Position numbers and translations under genes: made by a program
The notes under the pieces: model-generated
Seen by the model: only the letters and a program-made list of their open reading frames with translations
What the model was told of the DNA's origin: nothing
Databases searched by the model: none
In this document: positions 26,482 to 37,800 of the stretch, piece after piece
Layout: every line of letters begins with the position of its first letter
Position numbering within the stretch: position 1 is the stretch's first letter
Assembly: GCA_019752375.1 (NCBI GenBank)
Contig: JAIEMG010000056.1
Location: 1 to 39,186 of the forward strand
Reading direction: 5' to 3'
Source: Gemmataceae bacterium
GTDB taxonomy: Bacteria > Planctomycetota > Planctomycetia > Gemmatales > Gemmataceae
Length of the DNA stretch: 39,186 bases

Positions 26482-27930
26482 TTACTTACTGCGCGGCGCC
26501 ACCGTCACCTTGAGCGTCGGCGGCGGCAGGCGCGGATGCTGTTTGCTCGCGAAGCCGTGAACCAGGTCGGACCGGCCGCTGCCGCGTGTCTCGCGCACCA
26601 CGATGAATGTCGCCAGGCCATTGGTGTCGCGGTTCAGGAACTCCGTGAGCGCGGGGCCGCTGATGCTACGCGTCCCTTCCAGCGCTCCTTGCACGATTTC
26701 AAACTTCCCCAGCAGCACCACCTTGTTCGGGTCGAGGCTCGAGCCGCCCGGTTGATTGGCCGGCGCATTGTTCCAGCGCAGGCCGCGTTCCTCCCAGTCG
26801 TCCAGCGTTTCGTCGGTCAGGCCGTAGACGACGAAGGTGGCATTGGGCACTTCCGAGGCGAAGCCCATGCCGGTCGGCGTGTAGGTTAGCGTCAGCTGGG
26901 CGTCGATCACGCGCATGCCGGCCACCGGCGCCAGGTCCATGCCGATGTACGCCTTGCGGTTGTAGTCGGACCTTTCATCGCGCGTGCTCTTCACCAACAG
27001 CAGGATGTCGGAGCTGTTGGGCGATGGGTAGAGCGGTTGGACATAGGTATCGCGACCCCGGGCCATCGCGGTGGAAAGCTGAATGATGCGGGCGCCAATG
27101 CCCACAGTGGGACCGGTTCCGCCGAGCGGCTTTTCGGCCTGCGGATCGAAGTCGGCTGCCGTGTCGGAACCGAAACGGCGATTGCGTCCCGTCAGCAGGC
27201 GCTCGACCTGACCCGAAGCGCGATGCTTCACGTCGACGATGCCATTGAAGACCTGCACGTCCGAGGTCTGGGCATCGCGCACGTTGACGCCGAACTCGGT
27301 GCCGAGGTCCTTGAGCACGGCCGTCGGTGTATCGACGACGAAACCGATGGCTTGCGGCGGCACCTTGGCAATGAGCCGGCCGTTGTGCAGCACGCAGCGC
27401 TGGGAGGAAACCAGTTCCAACTCCGCGGGCGCTTCGAGGGTGATTTCCGCGCCGTTGGCGAATGTCAGCCGCGCGATGCCTTCGGCCAGGCGCAACCGTC
27501 CTGCGCTTAGCTGCGCCCCTTCCTCGGTTGGCAATGATCCCGCGTCCCACTTGCACGATTTACCGCCCGTCAACGTCGCCACGGTAGGAGCCGAACTACG
27601 CTGATTGAACCACAAGCCGACGCCAAGCAGTACGCACGCGGCCGCCAGGGCCGAAATCAGCACTCGTCGTCGGCGAATGAACGGGCGAATGCCGAGGGTC
27701 GCAGGAAGAACGTCCCCACCGCTTTGCCTCGTCTTGGGTTCGTCCTTGGCCAACGGCGACCAGTGCAAGCAGCCGTGCTGGTGCAAGTATTCGACGTAGT
27801 AGCGCCGGGCCGTGGGGTCAGAGAGGACCAGTTCTTCCAGCCGGCGCATCTGCTCGGGCGTCAGCGTCTCTTCGACGGCGGCGTCGCACAGTTGTTGTAA
27901 TTCCGCTTGGAATGGCGTGGGCTCGTTCAT
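26482..27930 (-). CDS. FecR-like membrane protein with C-terminal DNRLRE-like domain
   Basis: A 482-residue protein. The cytosolic N-terminus (~1-80) has an anti-sigma-type helical segment (QLCDAAVEETLTPEQMRRLEELVLSD). Next come one membrane helix (VLISALAAACVLLGVGLWF, ~86-104), a FecR domain (FANGAEITLEAPAELELVS, VLKDLGTEFGVNV, QVFNGIVDVKH), and a C-terminal beta-rich part (YNRKAYIGMDL...NAPANQPGG) that fits the DNRLRE type of carbohydrate- or surface-binding domain. Its ATG overlaps the TGA of the ECF sigma gene by 4 bases (ATGA), so the two are translationally coupled; the partner is probably the sigma factor's regulator. Confidence 0.85.
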   Translation of the reverse strand: MNEPTPFQAELQQLCDAAVEETLTPEQMRRLEELVLSDPTARRYYVEYLHQHGCLHWSPLAKDEPKTRQSGGDVLPATLGIRPFIRRRRVLISALAAACVLLGVGLWFNQRSSAPTVATLTGGKSCKWDAGSLPTEEGAQLSAGRLRLAEGIARLTFANGAEITLEAPAELELVSSQRCVLHNGRLIAKVPPQAIGFVVDTPTAVLKDLGTEFGVNVRDAQTSDVQVFNGIVDVKHRASGQVERLLTGRNRRFGSDTAADFDPQAEKPLGGTGPTVGIGARIIQLSTAMARGRDTYVQPLYPSPNSSDILLLVKSTRDERSDYNRKAYIGMDLAPVAGMRVIDAQLTLTYTPTGMGFASEVPNATFVVYGLTDETLDDWEERGLRWNNAPANQPGGSSLDPNKVVLLGKFEIVQGALEGTRSISGPALTEFLNRDTNGLATFIVVRETRGSGRSDLVHGFASKQHPRLPPPTLKVTVAPRSK

Positions 27931-28481
27931 GATCCGGTCTCCCGCGTCAGCGTGGTGCTGACGCATTCGTGCAACGTATGGCGGATGCGACTGAGGGCGC
28001 GATACACCGCTTCAACCGAGCGATCGACCTTGCCCGCCACGGCATCGATCGACAGCGATTCACTGTAGCGCAGCCGGAGGAGATCGCGCTGCGCCGGCGG
28101 CAGCTTGTCGATGCATCCGGCCAGGGCCTGCGAACGCTCGTCCAGGGCATCCGCCGCGGATTCCGCCTCGCCGGCAACGGCTTCCAGGAACGCGGGGCTG
28201 AATTCCAGCCGATCGCGTTGCCGGCGCTTGCGCCAGGCCAGCACCTGGTGGAAGGCGACTTTGCAAGCCCACGCCGCGAAGTTGGTGCCGGGCTGGAACT
28301 TGCCAAACTCGCGCCAGAGCACCAGGTTCGTCTCCTGAATGACCTCTTCGGCGTCATTGGCGTTGGGCACCAGGCTCATGACGTAGAGGAAGACACGCCG
28401 CTGGTTCTGCCCCAGCAGGCGGACGAACAGGTCGGCGCTCTCCGGCGTCAGGCCGTCGAGGTTCTGGAGAGGAAGGCTCAT
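27927..28481 (-). CDS. ECF RNA polymerase sigma factor
   Basis: A 184-residue sigma-70 of the ECF type. Region 2: FVRLLGQNQRRVFLYVMSL...NDAEEVIQETNLVLWREF, with the DAEEVIQET core; region 4: LPPAQRDLLRLRYSESLSI...VAGKVDRSVEAVYRALSRIR. It directs RNA polymerase to a dedicated promoter set. The MSLPLQ start at 28481 is preferred; an ATG five codons earlier (28496) is possible. It ends in an ATGA overlap with its FecR-like partner and is divergent from the DUF1549 gene. The family with a FecR partner is very common in planctomycetes. Confidence 0.92.
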   Translation of the reverse strand: MSLPLQNLDGLTPESADLFVRLLGQNQRRVFLYVMSLVPNANDAEEVIQETNLVLWREFGKFQPGTNFAAWACKVAFHQVLAWRKRRQRDRLEFSPAFLEAVAGEAESAADALDERSQALAGCIDKLPPAQRDLLRLRYSESLSIDAVAGKVDRSVEAVYRALSRIRHTLHECVSTTLTRETGS

Positions 28482-28520
28482 GGCTGGACGCTCCACATCT
28501 CTAGTGCCATTCGGGGCGAT

Positions 28521-28563
28521 ATTGGACAGGCCTCAGGAAAAAATCGGCGAATCGGTGTCCAAT
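28521..28563. promoter_or_regulatory. Inverted repeat in the sigma factor/DUF1549 gap
   Basis: ATTGGACA at 28521-28528 and TGTCCAAT at 28556-28563, with GCGAT preceding the left arm and ATCGC partly following the right. It lies in the 157-base gap between two divergent genes, a suitable position for an operator. No binding protein is known. Confidence 0.35.
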
Positions 28564-28638
28564 CGCATTCATCCTGGCTCTTATCTGGCAGGAACGCAAT
28601 CTCCCCTTGCCGCCGATCCCTCCCCAAGGGCCCTCTCC

Positions 28639-31521
<2,883 letters not shown>

Positions 31522-31528
31522 CTCCGTG

Positions 31529-31630
31529 GCCAGACAAGAGTGTCTGGCCTTACCGACAATCTCTGGTGGGCCAGACACTCTTGTCTGGCCTTACCGACAA
31601 TCTCTGGTGGGCCAGACACTCTTGTCTGGC
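31529..31630. repeat. REP array, three units in tandem (41-base period)
   Basis: Hairpins GCCAGACA-loop-TGTCTGGC at 31529-31548, 31570-31589 and 31611-31630. Units are 41 bases long, with the same inter-hairpin sequence (CTTACCGACAATCTCTGGTG). In the second and third units the loop is CTCT; in the first it is AGAG, the reverse complement. These are the probable substrates of the adjacent RAYT. Confidence 0.9.
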
Positions 31631-31666
31631 CAAAGTGCACAACAAGATTGGTCAGGCCACGAAACA

Positions 31667-32200
31667 ATGAACAAACCGCCGGTTCGCTCTCATGACCTGC
31701 TTGTGCGACGCCGTCATTTACCTCACTGGCAGGTAGGTGGGAGCATTTATTTTGTCACGTTTCGCTCGCTCCGAGGCGCCTTGCCGGACATCGCCAAACA
31801 CCAAGTGCGCCTGAATGCTCTCCACGATCATGGGAAGAAGCACGATCTTCACTTCGGTGTCGTCATGCCCGATCATGTTCATATGCTCATAGAACCCAAA
31901 GAGCGGGCTCCGGGCGAGTGGTATGACCTCAGTGAAATCATGAAAGGCATCAAGGGCGTCAGCTCAAGGCGGATTAATCAGCTCCTGGGCACCTCCGGCA
32001 CCGTTTGGCAGGACGAAAGCTATGACCGCGTGATGCGCGATAAGGAAGAGTATCTGGAAAAGTGGAATTACATGTGGAACAACCCGTTGACGGCTGGACT
32101 GGCTTCACGTGCCGAAGACTATGAGTTCTATATCTTTCCCGAGGTTCGTCCCCAGGACAGCCAGACAAGAGTGTCTGGCCCACCAGAACAAGGCAAGTGA
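31667..32200 (+). CDS. REP-associated tyrosine transposase (RAYT, Y1/IS200-like)
   Basis: A 177-residue Y1-family HUH nuclease. HVH at residues 70-72 (PDHVHML) is the HUH metal motif. WQDESYDRVMRDKEEY carries the likely catalytic Tyr119, and WNNPLTAGLA is the family's C-terminal YxxxNP-like motif. RAYTs cut and join short palindromic REP sequences as single strands. The start at 31667 is fixed by the match of the N-terminus (RHLPHW...IYFVTFR) to the family. The last ~13 residues (SQTRVSGPPEQGK) are encoded by a REP hairpin. It lies between two genes that normally form a pair, with REPs on both sides. Confidence 0.92.
   Translation: MNKPPVRSHDLLVRRRHLPHWQVGGSIYFVTFRSLRGALPDIAKHQVRLNALHDHGKKHDLHFGVVMPDHVHMLIEPKERAPGEWYDLSEIMKGIKGVSSRRINQLLGTSGTVWQDESYDRVMRDKEEYLEKWNYMWNNPLTAGLASRAEDYEFYIFPEVRPQDSQTRVSGPPEQGK
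32160..32179 (-). repeat. REP copy within the RAYT 3' end
   Basis: The hairpin GCCAGACAAGAGTGTCTGGC with flank CCACCAG; this is the reverse orientation of units 2 and 3 upstream. It is inside the reading frame of the transposase. Confidence 0.9.
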
Positions 32201-32211
32201 GGGCCTGAAGT

Positions 32212-33603
32212 ATGACGCAGCACATGACCCGACGCCACATGCTCAAGTCCGCCGCGGCCGGTTTTGGCTACATGGCCCTCGCGGGCATGACAGCACAAGC
32301 TGCGGAAAAGCAGAACCCGCTGGCTGCCAAAGAAGGCCATCACAAGCCGCGGGCCAAGCGCGTCATCTTCGTCTTCATGCACGGCGGGCCGAGCCAAGTC
32401 GATACCTTCGACTACAAGCCGCGGCTCCAGAAAGACGACGGCAAGGAGCTGCCCTTTGCTCCGAACGGCAAAGTCGAGCCAAACACCGGTCGCAAGCTGA
32501 TGGCGTCGCCGTGGAAGTTCGCGCGGCACGGCGAAAGCGGTGCCTGGGTCAGCGAGCTCTTCCCCGAAGTCGCCCGCCACGTCGACGACCTGTGCATCCT
32601 CAACGGCATGCATACCGAAGGCCAGAGCCACGGCCAGGCGGTCCTTCAGCTCCACACCGGCGCGCAGGCGTTGACGCGGCCGTCGATGGGCGCGTGGGTC
32701 GTCTATGGCCTGGGCACCGAGAATCAGAGCCTGCCCGGGTTCGTTACCATCTGCCCCACGCGGGGCCACGGCGGCGTGCAGAACTTCGGCAATGCCTTCT
32801 TGCCGGCCACGTTCCAGGGCACGGCCATCGGCAGCGCCAGCACGCCGGCTTCCGGGGCGCAGATCCGCCACATCGCCAACAAGAGTCTGACACCCGAACA
32901 GCAACGGCAGCAGCTCGATTTCCTTCAGGAGTTGAACCGCGGCCACAACGAGCGCGTCGGCGGCGACGATCGCATCGAAGGCGTGATCGAATCCTACGAG
33001 CTCGCTTTCCGCATGCAGTCCGCGGTGCCGCAACTCACCGACCTGCGCGGCGAATCGAAAGAAACGCTCAAGCTCTACGGCATCGACGACAAGCCCACCG
33101 AGGACTTTGGCCGGCAATGCCTGATGGCCCGGCGTTTTGCCGAGGCCGGCGCGCGCTTCATCCAGGTGTCGCACAGCTTCAAGTGGGACCAGCACGGCAA
33201 CCTGAAGAACGGCCACGAGAAAAACTCGAAGGAAGTGGACCGCCCGATCGCGGGCCTGCTGGCCGACCTGAAAGCGCGCGGCCTCTTGAAGGACACGCTG
33301 GTCCTCTGGGGCGGCGAGTTCGGTCGCACTCCCGTCGCCCAGGGCAAGGACGGCCGCGACCACAATCCGCAGGGTTTCACGATGTGGCTGGCCGGCGGCG
33401 GCGTCAAGAGCGGCATGACCTATGGCGCCACTGACGAGTTCGGCTACCACGCCGTCAAGGACAAGGTCCACATGCACGACCTGCACGCCACCCTGCTGCA
33501 CCTGCTCGGCCTCGACCACGAAAAGCTTACCTACCGCCACGCCGGTCGCGACTTCCGACTGACCGATGTGTACGGCCGGGTCGTCAAGGAGATCTTCGCG
33601 TAG
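32212..33603 (+). CDS. DUF1501 protein with twin-arginine-type signal
   Basis: A 463-residue protein with a signal of the Tat kind ([20 protein letters not shown]) and the DUF1501 core, related to sulfatase/alkaline phosphatase folds. Seen: [17 protein letters not shown] near the start, [48 protein letters not shown], and the C-terminal [15 protein letters not shown]. It partners the PSCyt1-DUF1549-DUF1553 gene in planctomycetes, where both are exported; the reaction is not known. The RAYT cassette separates the two. It starts 11 bases after the RAYT stop, so it may now depend on transcription through that cassette. Confidence 0.9.
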   Translation: MTQHMTRRHMLKSAAAGFGYMALAGMTAQAAEKQNPLAAKEGHHKPRAKRVIFVFMHGGPSQVDTFDYKPRLQKDDGKELPFAPNGKVEPNTGRKLMASPWKFARHGESGAWVSELFPEVARHVDDLCILNGMHTEGQSHGQAVLQLHTGAQALTRPSMGAWVVYGLGTENQSLPGFVTICPTRGHGGVQNFGNAFLPATFQGTAIGSASTPASGAQIRHIANKSLTPEQQRQQLDFLQELNRGHNERVGGDDRIEGVIESYELAFRMQSAVPQLTDLRGESKETLKLYGIDDKPTEDFGRQCLMARRFAEAGARFIQVSHSFKWDQHGNLKNGHEKNSKEVDRPIAGLLADLKARGLLKDTLVLWGGEFGRTPVAQGKDGRDHNPQGFTMWLAGGGVKSGMTYGATDEFGYHAVKDKVHMHDLHATLLHLLGLDHEKLTYRHAGRDFRLTDVYGRVVKEIFA

Positions 33604-33997
33604 AAGCGGGTGCCAACGTCCCAGTGCATGGGCGAGTGTACGATCCTCGAACAGTCATCACGCCACCACCAACGGCTTGGCGGACTGACATCGACCCTCC
33701 ACCTGGCCGCAGTCCTCCGAGCCCGCAGCGCGAGCAAGGTCTTGGCCTTGTGCTACGGGCTCGGAACTGGGCTGGCCACAGGCTGCGCGGGTGTGTTCCG
33801 ATCAAGGAGCCAGGCGGTGCGAGACTGGTCGTCATTGTTCTCCAAGATCGAGGACTGAATCCTGCTTGCCCTACCAAGACATCGCGCTAGATAATGCCGC
33901 CAGACGTTTTTCACTTGCGAGAAGTAGCGTCCGCGAAGACGGTATGCCAAAGGAACTGTCACGCACGCACCGTGGCGACGCTGCTGGAGACAGTGAC
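33604..33997. other. Gap of 394 bases with a degenerate palindrome
   Basis: No supported gene. Contains an imperfect hairpin at about 33717-33764 (CCGAGCCCG on the left, CGGGCTCGG on the right, GAGCAAGG and CCTTG inside), a form common as dispersed repeats in these genomes. An in-frame ATG at 33944 could extend the next gene by 18 residues. Confidence 0.5.
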
Positions 33998-34486
33998 ATG
34001 AATGTGAAGGAAGCTATTTTTCGTGGCCAGGCCAGGACCGTTGAAGACGCGGTCGACGCCTGGAATGCGGCCGACGAAGCTGCCGGCGCACGCGATACGG
34101 ATGATGTGGTGACGTTGTACATTGCCTTCGCGTCGTTGGCGCAGGGATGGTACGACGAAGCATGGGAGCAACTCTTCCAAAATCGCGTCCGTCACGTCAA
34201 CGAGACCGGCAACCATCTCAAAAAATGGTTCACGCGTGCCGTCGAGCTTTCTCGCCTCGTGGCCAGGTGCGTTGCAGACACCAGGGGCAAAGGATACGTG
34301 GTGGAAGGGGCAGACGCGATCCCCACACTTACCGATGACTTCGAACGAATGGTCCGTGACATCGACGAGAAGTGGCCTTGGGTGAACCCAGACGAACTCG
34401 CCGCGTCCATCGCCGCCGAGGAACGCGGCGGTCGGCGTCGCCCAGCCAAGGAAGTCTTCGATGAGTTACGGCGTCGAGTTCGATGA
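33998..34486 (+). CDS. Possible antitoxin-like protein
   Basis: A 162-residue, acidic, largely helical protein without a membrane segment. No named family recognised. The last ~35 residues (WVNPDELAASIAAEERGGRR then PAKEVFDELRRRVR) resemble the C-terminal neutralising tail of antitoxins that partner RelE/ParE toxins. The first ~120 residues (DAWNAADEAAGARDTDDVV...WYDEAWEQLFQNRVRHVNE) are unlike a usual antitoxin DNA-binding domain. It overlaps the next gene by 26 bases. The start at 33998 has GGAGA upstream; 33944 is possible. Function is a hypothesis based on the neighbour. Confidence 0.5.
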   Translation: MNVKEAIFRGQARTVEDAVDAWNAADEAAGARDTDDVVTLYIAFASLAQGWYDEAWEQLFQNRVRHVNETGNHLKKWFTRAVELSRLVARCVADTRGKGYVVEGADAIPTLTDDFERMVRDIDEKWPWVNPDELAASIAAEERGGRRRPAKEVFDELRRRVR

Positions 34487-34724
34487 GAAAGCAGAGATTG
34501 CTTTCTATTCCTGGAATCTGCCCATCGACGTTATCGACGAGATCGAGCGGCGCTTCGTCGAGGAGTTGTCTGAACGTCCCACCAAGGTTCTTCGGGACGT
34601 AGGCGGCTCCATGCAGTACGTTTGCCGCGTTCCCGGACATGTCGGTGTCTTTCACGTTCGCTACAGCATGGACGAGGAAACACTGATCATTTGGAATTGC
34701 TTTCACTTCCCATTGCGATCCTGA
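34461..34724 (+). CDS. RelE/ParE-like toxin-family protein
   Basis: An 87-residue protein. YGVEFDEKAEIAFYSWNLPI, then the helix VIDEIERRFVEELSERPTKV, then the strand MQYVCRV, and VFHVRYSMDEETLIIWNCFHF fit the short RelE/ParE fold of ribosome-dependent RNases or gyrase inhibitors. It overlaps the previous gene (34486) by 26 bases, typical of coupled toxin-antitoxin genes, and AAGGAAG precedes the ATG. RelE catalytic residues cannot be assigned with certainty; it could be an inactive relative. Confidence 0.6.
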   Translation: MSYGVEFDEKAEIAFYSWNLPIDVIDEIERRFVEELSERPTKVLRDVGGSMQYVCRVPGHVGVFHVRYSMDEETLIIWNCFHFPLRS

Positions 34725-34831
34725 ACTCCGACAACCAACCGCAGCCAAACGTAAGGTGAATTCCCGCTTGCCGGCATAGACGGCCATCCGCTGCCTGAGA
34801 CATTGGGCAACCAACTGTAGGGCTGGACGCC

Positions 34832-37800
34832 TTACTCCTTCGGAACTTCATTCACCGTATATGCCCCCGTCGGATGCACCGGCGTCTCGCCCTTTGCCGA
34901 GCGCACGCCCTTGGGCGTGACGAGATAGACGCGGTCCTTTACCAGCGGCGCGGTCGTGACTTCGACGCTGCGGCCGTCGGCGGCCACGCGCACCTTCTCG
35001 ATGGCGACACGGGCGCGATCCAGCTCGGGGGAGCCATAAGCGCCGGTGTATTCGTAGCGGTAGTGCTCGATGTGATAGGCGGCAATGTCCCTGGCGGTTT
35101 CGGGCGAGACCGGCGTGGTGAAGACGATCTTGAAGCCGCGCGGCCGGATGTGGATCGACTGCATTTCGAAGGGCGTCTGGCCGGTGTAGTCGATGCGGAA
35201 CAGGGCGCCGCGGTCGGGTTGGGCCATCCAGCCGGGTTCGGTGATGCCGCCGACGAAGAGGCGGCCCTTGGGATCGAACGCCAGCGTCACCGGGCCCATC
35301 AGGCCCTTGCCCCAGAAGGGGAAGCAGGCGCCCTGGTATTCGCCGTTCACCTTTTCGACGTTGGCGCGGACGATGGCGCCGCCGAACATCAGCTCCGCCA
35401 TGAAGAACTGCCCGGCAAACGGGCCGAACTTGCCGCCGGTGTTGTCGTACGTCACGCCGTTGATCGAGCGGGCCCAGCCGTAGGGCACCCACACGGCCGG
35501 CTTGCCGAATGGCTTCGACATGTGCTGCTTCTGCGCCTGGTTGGGATAGCCGTAGTAACGGCCCTCGACTACGTGGCAGAGCTTGTTGGTCGCCACCCAT
35601 TCGCCCTGGTTATCGGTGTAGAAGACCTCGCCGTCTGGACCGTTGCACCAGCCAAGCGGATTGCGGAAGCCATAGGCCAGCTCCTTCGGCTTCTCGCCCG
35701 GCACCAGCCGCACCAGGCTGCCCGAGCCCGGCAATGACGTGTTGGCATAGGGCGCATAGCTGACGACGAAGTGCCCGGACTTGTCGCGCACCAAGCCGTA
35801 GCCGTAGTCGTAGGTGTCGGCAACGCCGTGCGGCAGCGCGAAGACACGCTCGAAGCGGTCGGCGACGCCCTTGGTCTCGGTGATCTTGGTCAAGTTGCGG
35901 CGATGCAGGACGTACAGACCGTCGTCCTCGGCACGCATCGAGTACGCTTCCTGAAACAGGCCGCGGGCATAGTTGTCGAAGCGGGCGTCCTTGCCGTCGT
36001 CCTTCGGGTCGTTCAGCACGAAGATTTCGCCGATCTTCATGGACGCGACAAAGACCCGACCGTCGCGAGGATGCACCGCCAGTGCGCCCGGCATGACGAG
36101 ATCGTCGCCGGCCAGAGTCTTGGGCCGTGGATAGGCGATGGCGCGGTAGCCAGGACGTTCGAGCGATCCCTCCGGGTTGCCGAAATCGGTCACTGGCGTT
36201 CGTTCGACGACCGGCGCGGCTTTCGCGGGGGGCAAGTCTTGACGAATGGTTGCGACGGCATTGCGGTCCTTGTCGGGCGTCAGGACCGTAACGAAGACCT
36301 TGTCCTCGCTGTTGCCTTTTGCGTCGCCGACCTGGGGCACCACATCAACGGGCAGGCCATCGGGGACCTGGCTGCGCACTTCGAGCTTCCGCCCTTGCGG
36401 CACTCCCGAGAAATGTAGCTCGCGCAGGAACCGGCGCTTCGTGCCGTCGCGCGCCAGGCGCAAGGAATCGACTATTTCAACCATTCCCGATGCGAATTCC
36501 ACGCGCGACCGGATGCGCACGCCGTCGGCAAGGCGGTCGTAGCCGTGGAGGATTCGCCCGGTCTCTGTCTCCGGCTTGTCTCCGCCGACAAGGTGAAGCG
36601 AAGGACTGACGCTAAGGTTCAACCGAGCGCCGACGGCACTGTAACTGCGTAATCGTCCCTGAACATTGCGCAGGACCTGTGCGCCCGTGTAGAAGCTGTG
36701 CGGAGCGCTTGTCGCGATGTCGTAGATCAGCAAGTCATCGCTGCCAAACAGGACGCAGACGCTCTCCACGGTGCCTGCGTTCTCAGGCAACCGGATTGGA
36801 ATTTGAGCGACGACCGGCCCATCGGTCGGCACCATCACCGGCAAGGGTGGCGGCGGTTTCGGGCTCGGCGCCTCCTTGCCCAGGACGAAGTAATCCCAGA
36901 GCGCCTCCTTCTGCTTGACCGCGTCGCCGTCGAGGATGTGGCGCACGGTCGCCGGCTTGCCGCGCTGGAAAATGGCGGGCATGGGCGTGCCGGGGTGCGA
37001 ACGGGCCGGGTCTTCGAGAAAGCGCTCGAACCAGTCGCGGCGGATACGGCCCTTCACCTTCGTCAGGTCCGGACCGACGGCGCCGGGATCGGCCTCGGAG
37101 AGCATCTGTCCGTTCCAGACGTGGCAACTCACGCACGAATAACCGGTGAAGCCGACCAGGCTCGGTCCCGAGAGCGTGCCCAGCGTCGGATCGACGGGCG
37201 GCCGCGGCGGTGGCTCTGCCTCGGCCGGCAGCTCGCCGTCCTGCTCGGCCAGGGATTGCACCAGCGCCTCGGCATCGTGGCCGAATGCGGGCATCCGGTA
37301 CGAATAGCGTGCCGGCCGCAAGCCCGAGACGCCCTCGCGCACCGCACGGACGAGGTAGGCTCGCGTGTACTTCTGATGGGGTGCCGTAAGCTTGGGCGTG
37401 CGCTGGAACGGCAGCTCCTGCAGGTGAGCGCCGCCCAGCTTGCTGCCGACTTCCTCCAGCGGCGGCGGTCGATCGCTATCGCGCTGATGGCAGCGCACGC
37501 AACCGGACCGCTCGACCAGGCGCCGCCGGCTCTCGAACGGGGAGGAATGCTTCTCGCGCGCCGTCACGGCGCAATATGCCACGATGGCCTTGTGCGTTGG
37601 CACATCGATAGTGAACCTCGGCAACGTCTTGCCCGACAGGCAGCCGCGCGTGTCATCCTTGATCGGCACGTCGGCGGCTTGCGTGGCGCCCAGGCCGGAA
37701 TGGCATTCCATGCAGCCTTTGCCACGAAGCAGTGCCGTCGCGGCCGCAGCCTGGTTGCGGACGCCGAGGCGCTTCGCCGCGGCGTTGATCTCTTCCGCGG

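Noticed and set aside
31529..31630. Tandem 41-base repeats as a possible CRISPR array
   Set aside because: The spacers are identical in sequence, the repeats are hairpins, and a RAYT gene lies next to them; this is a REP array.
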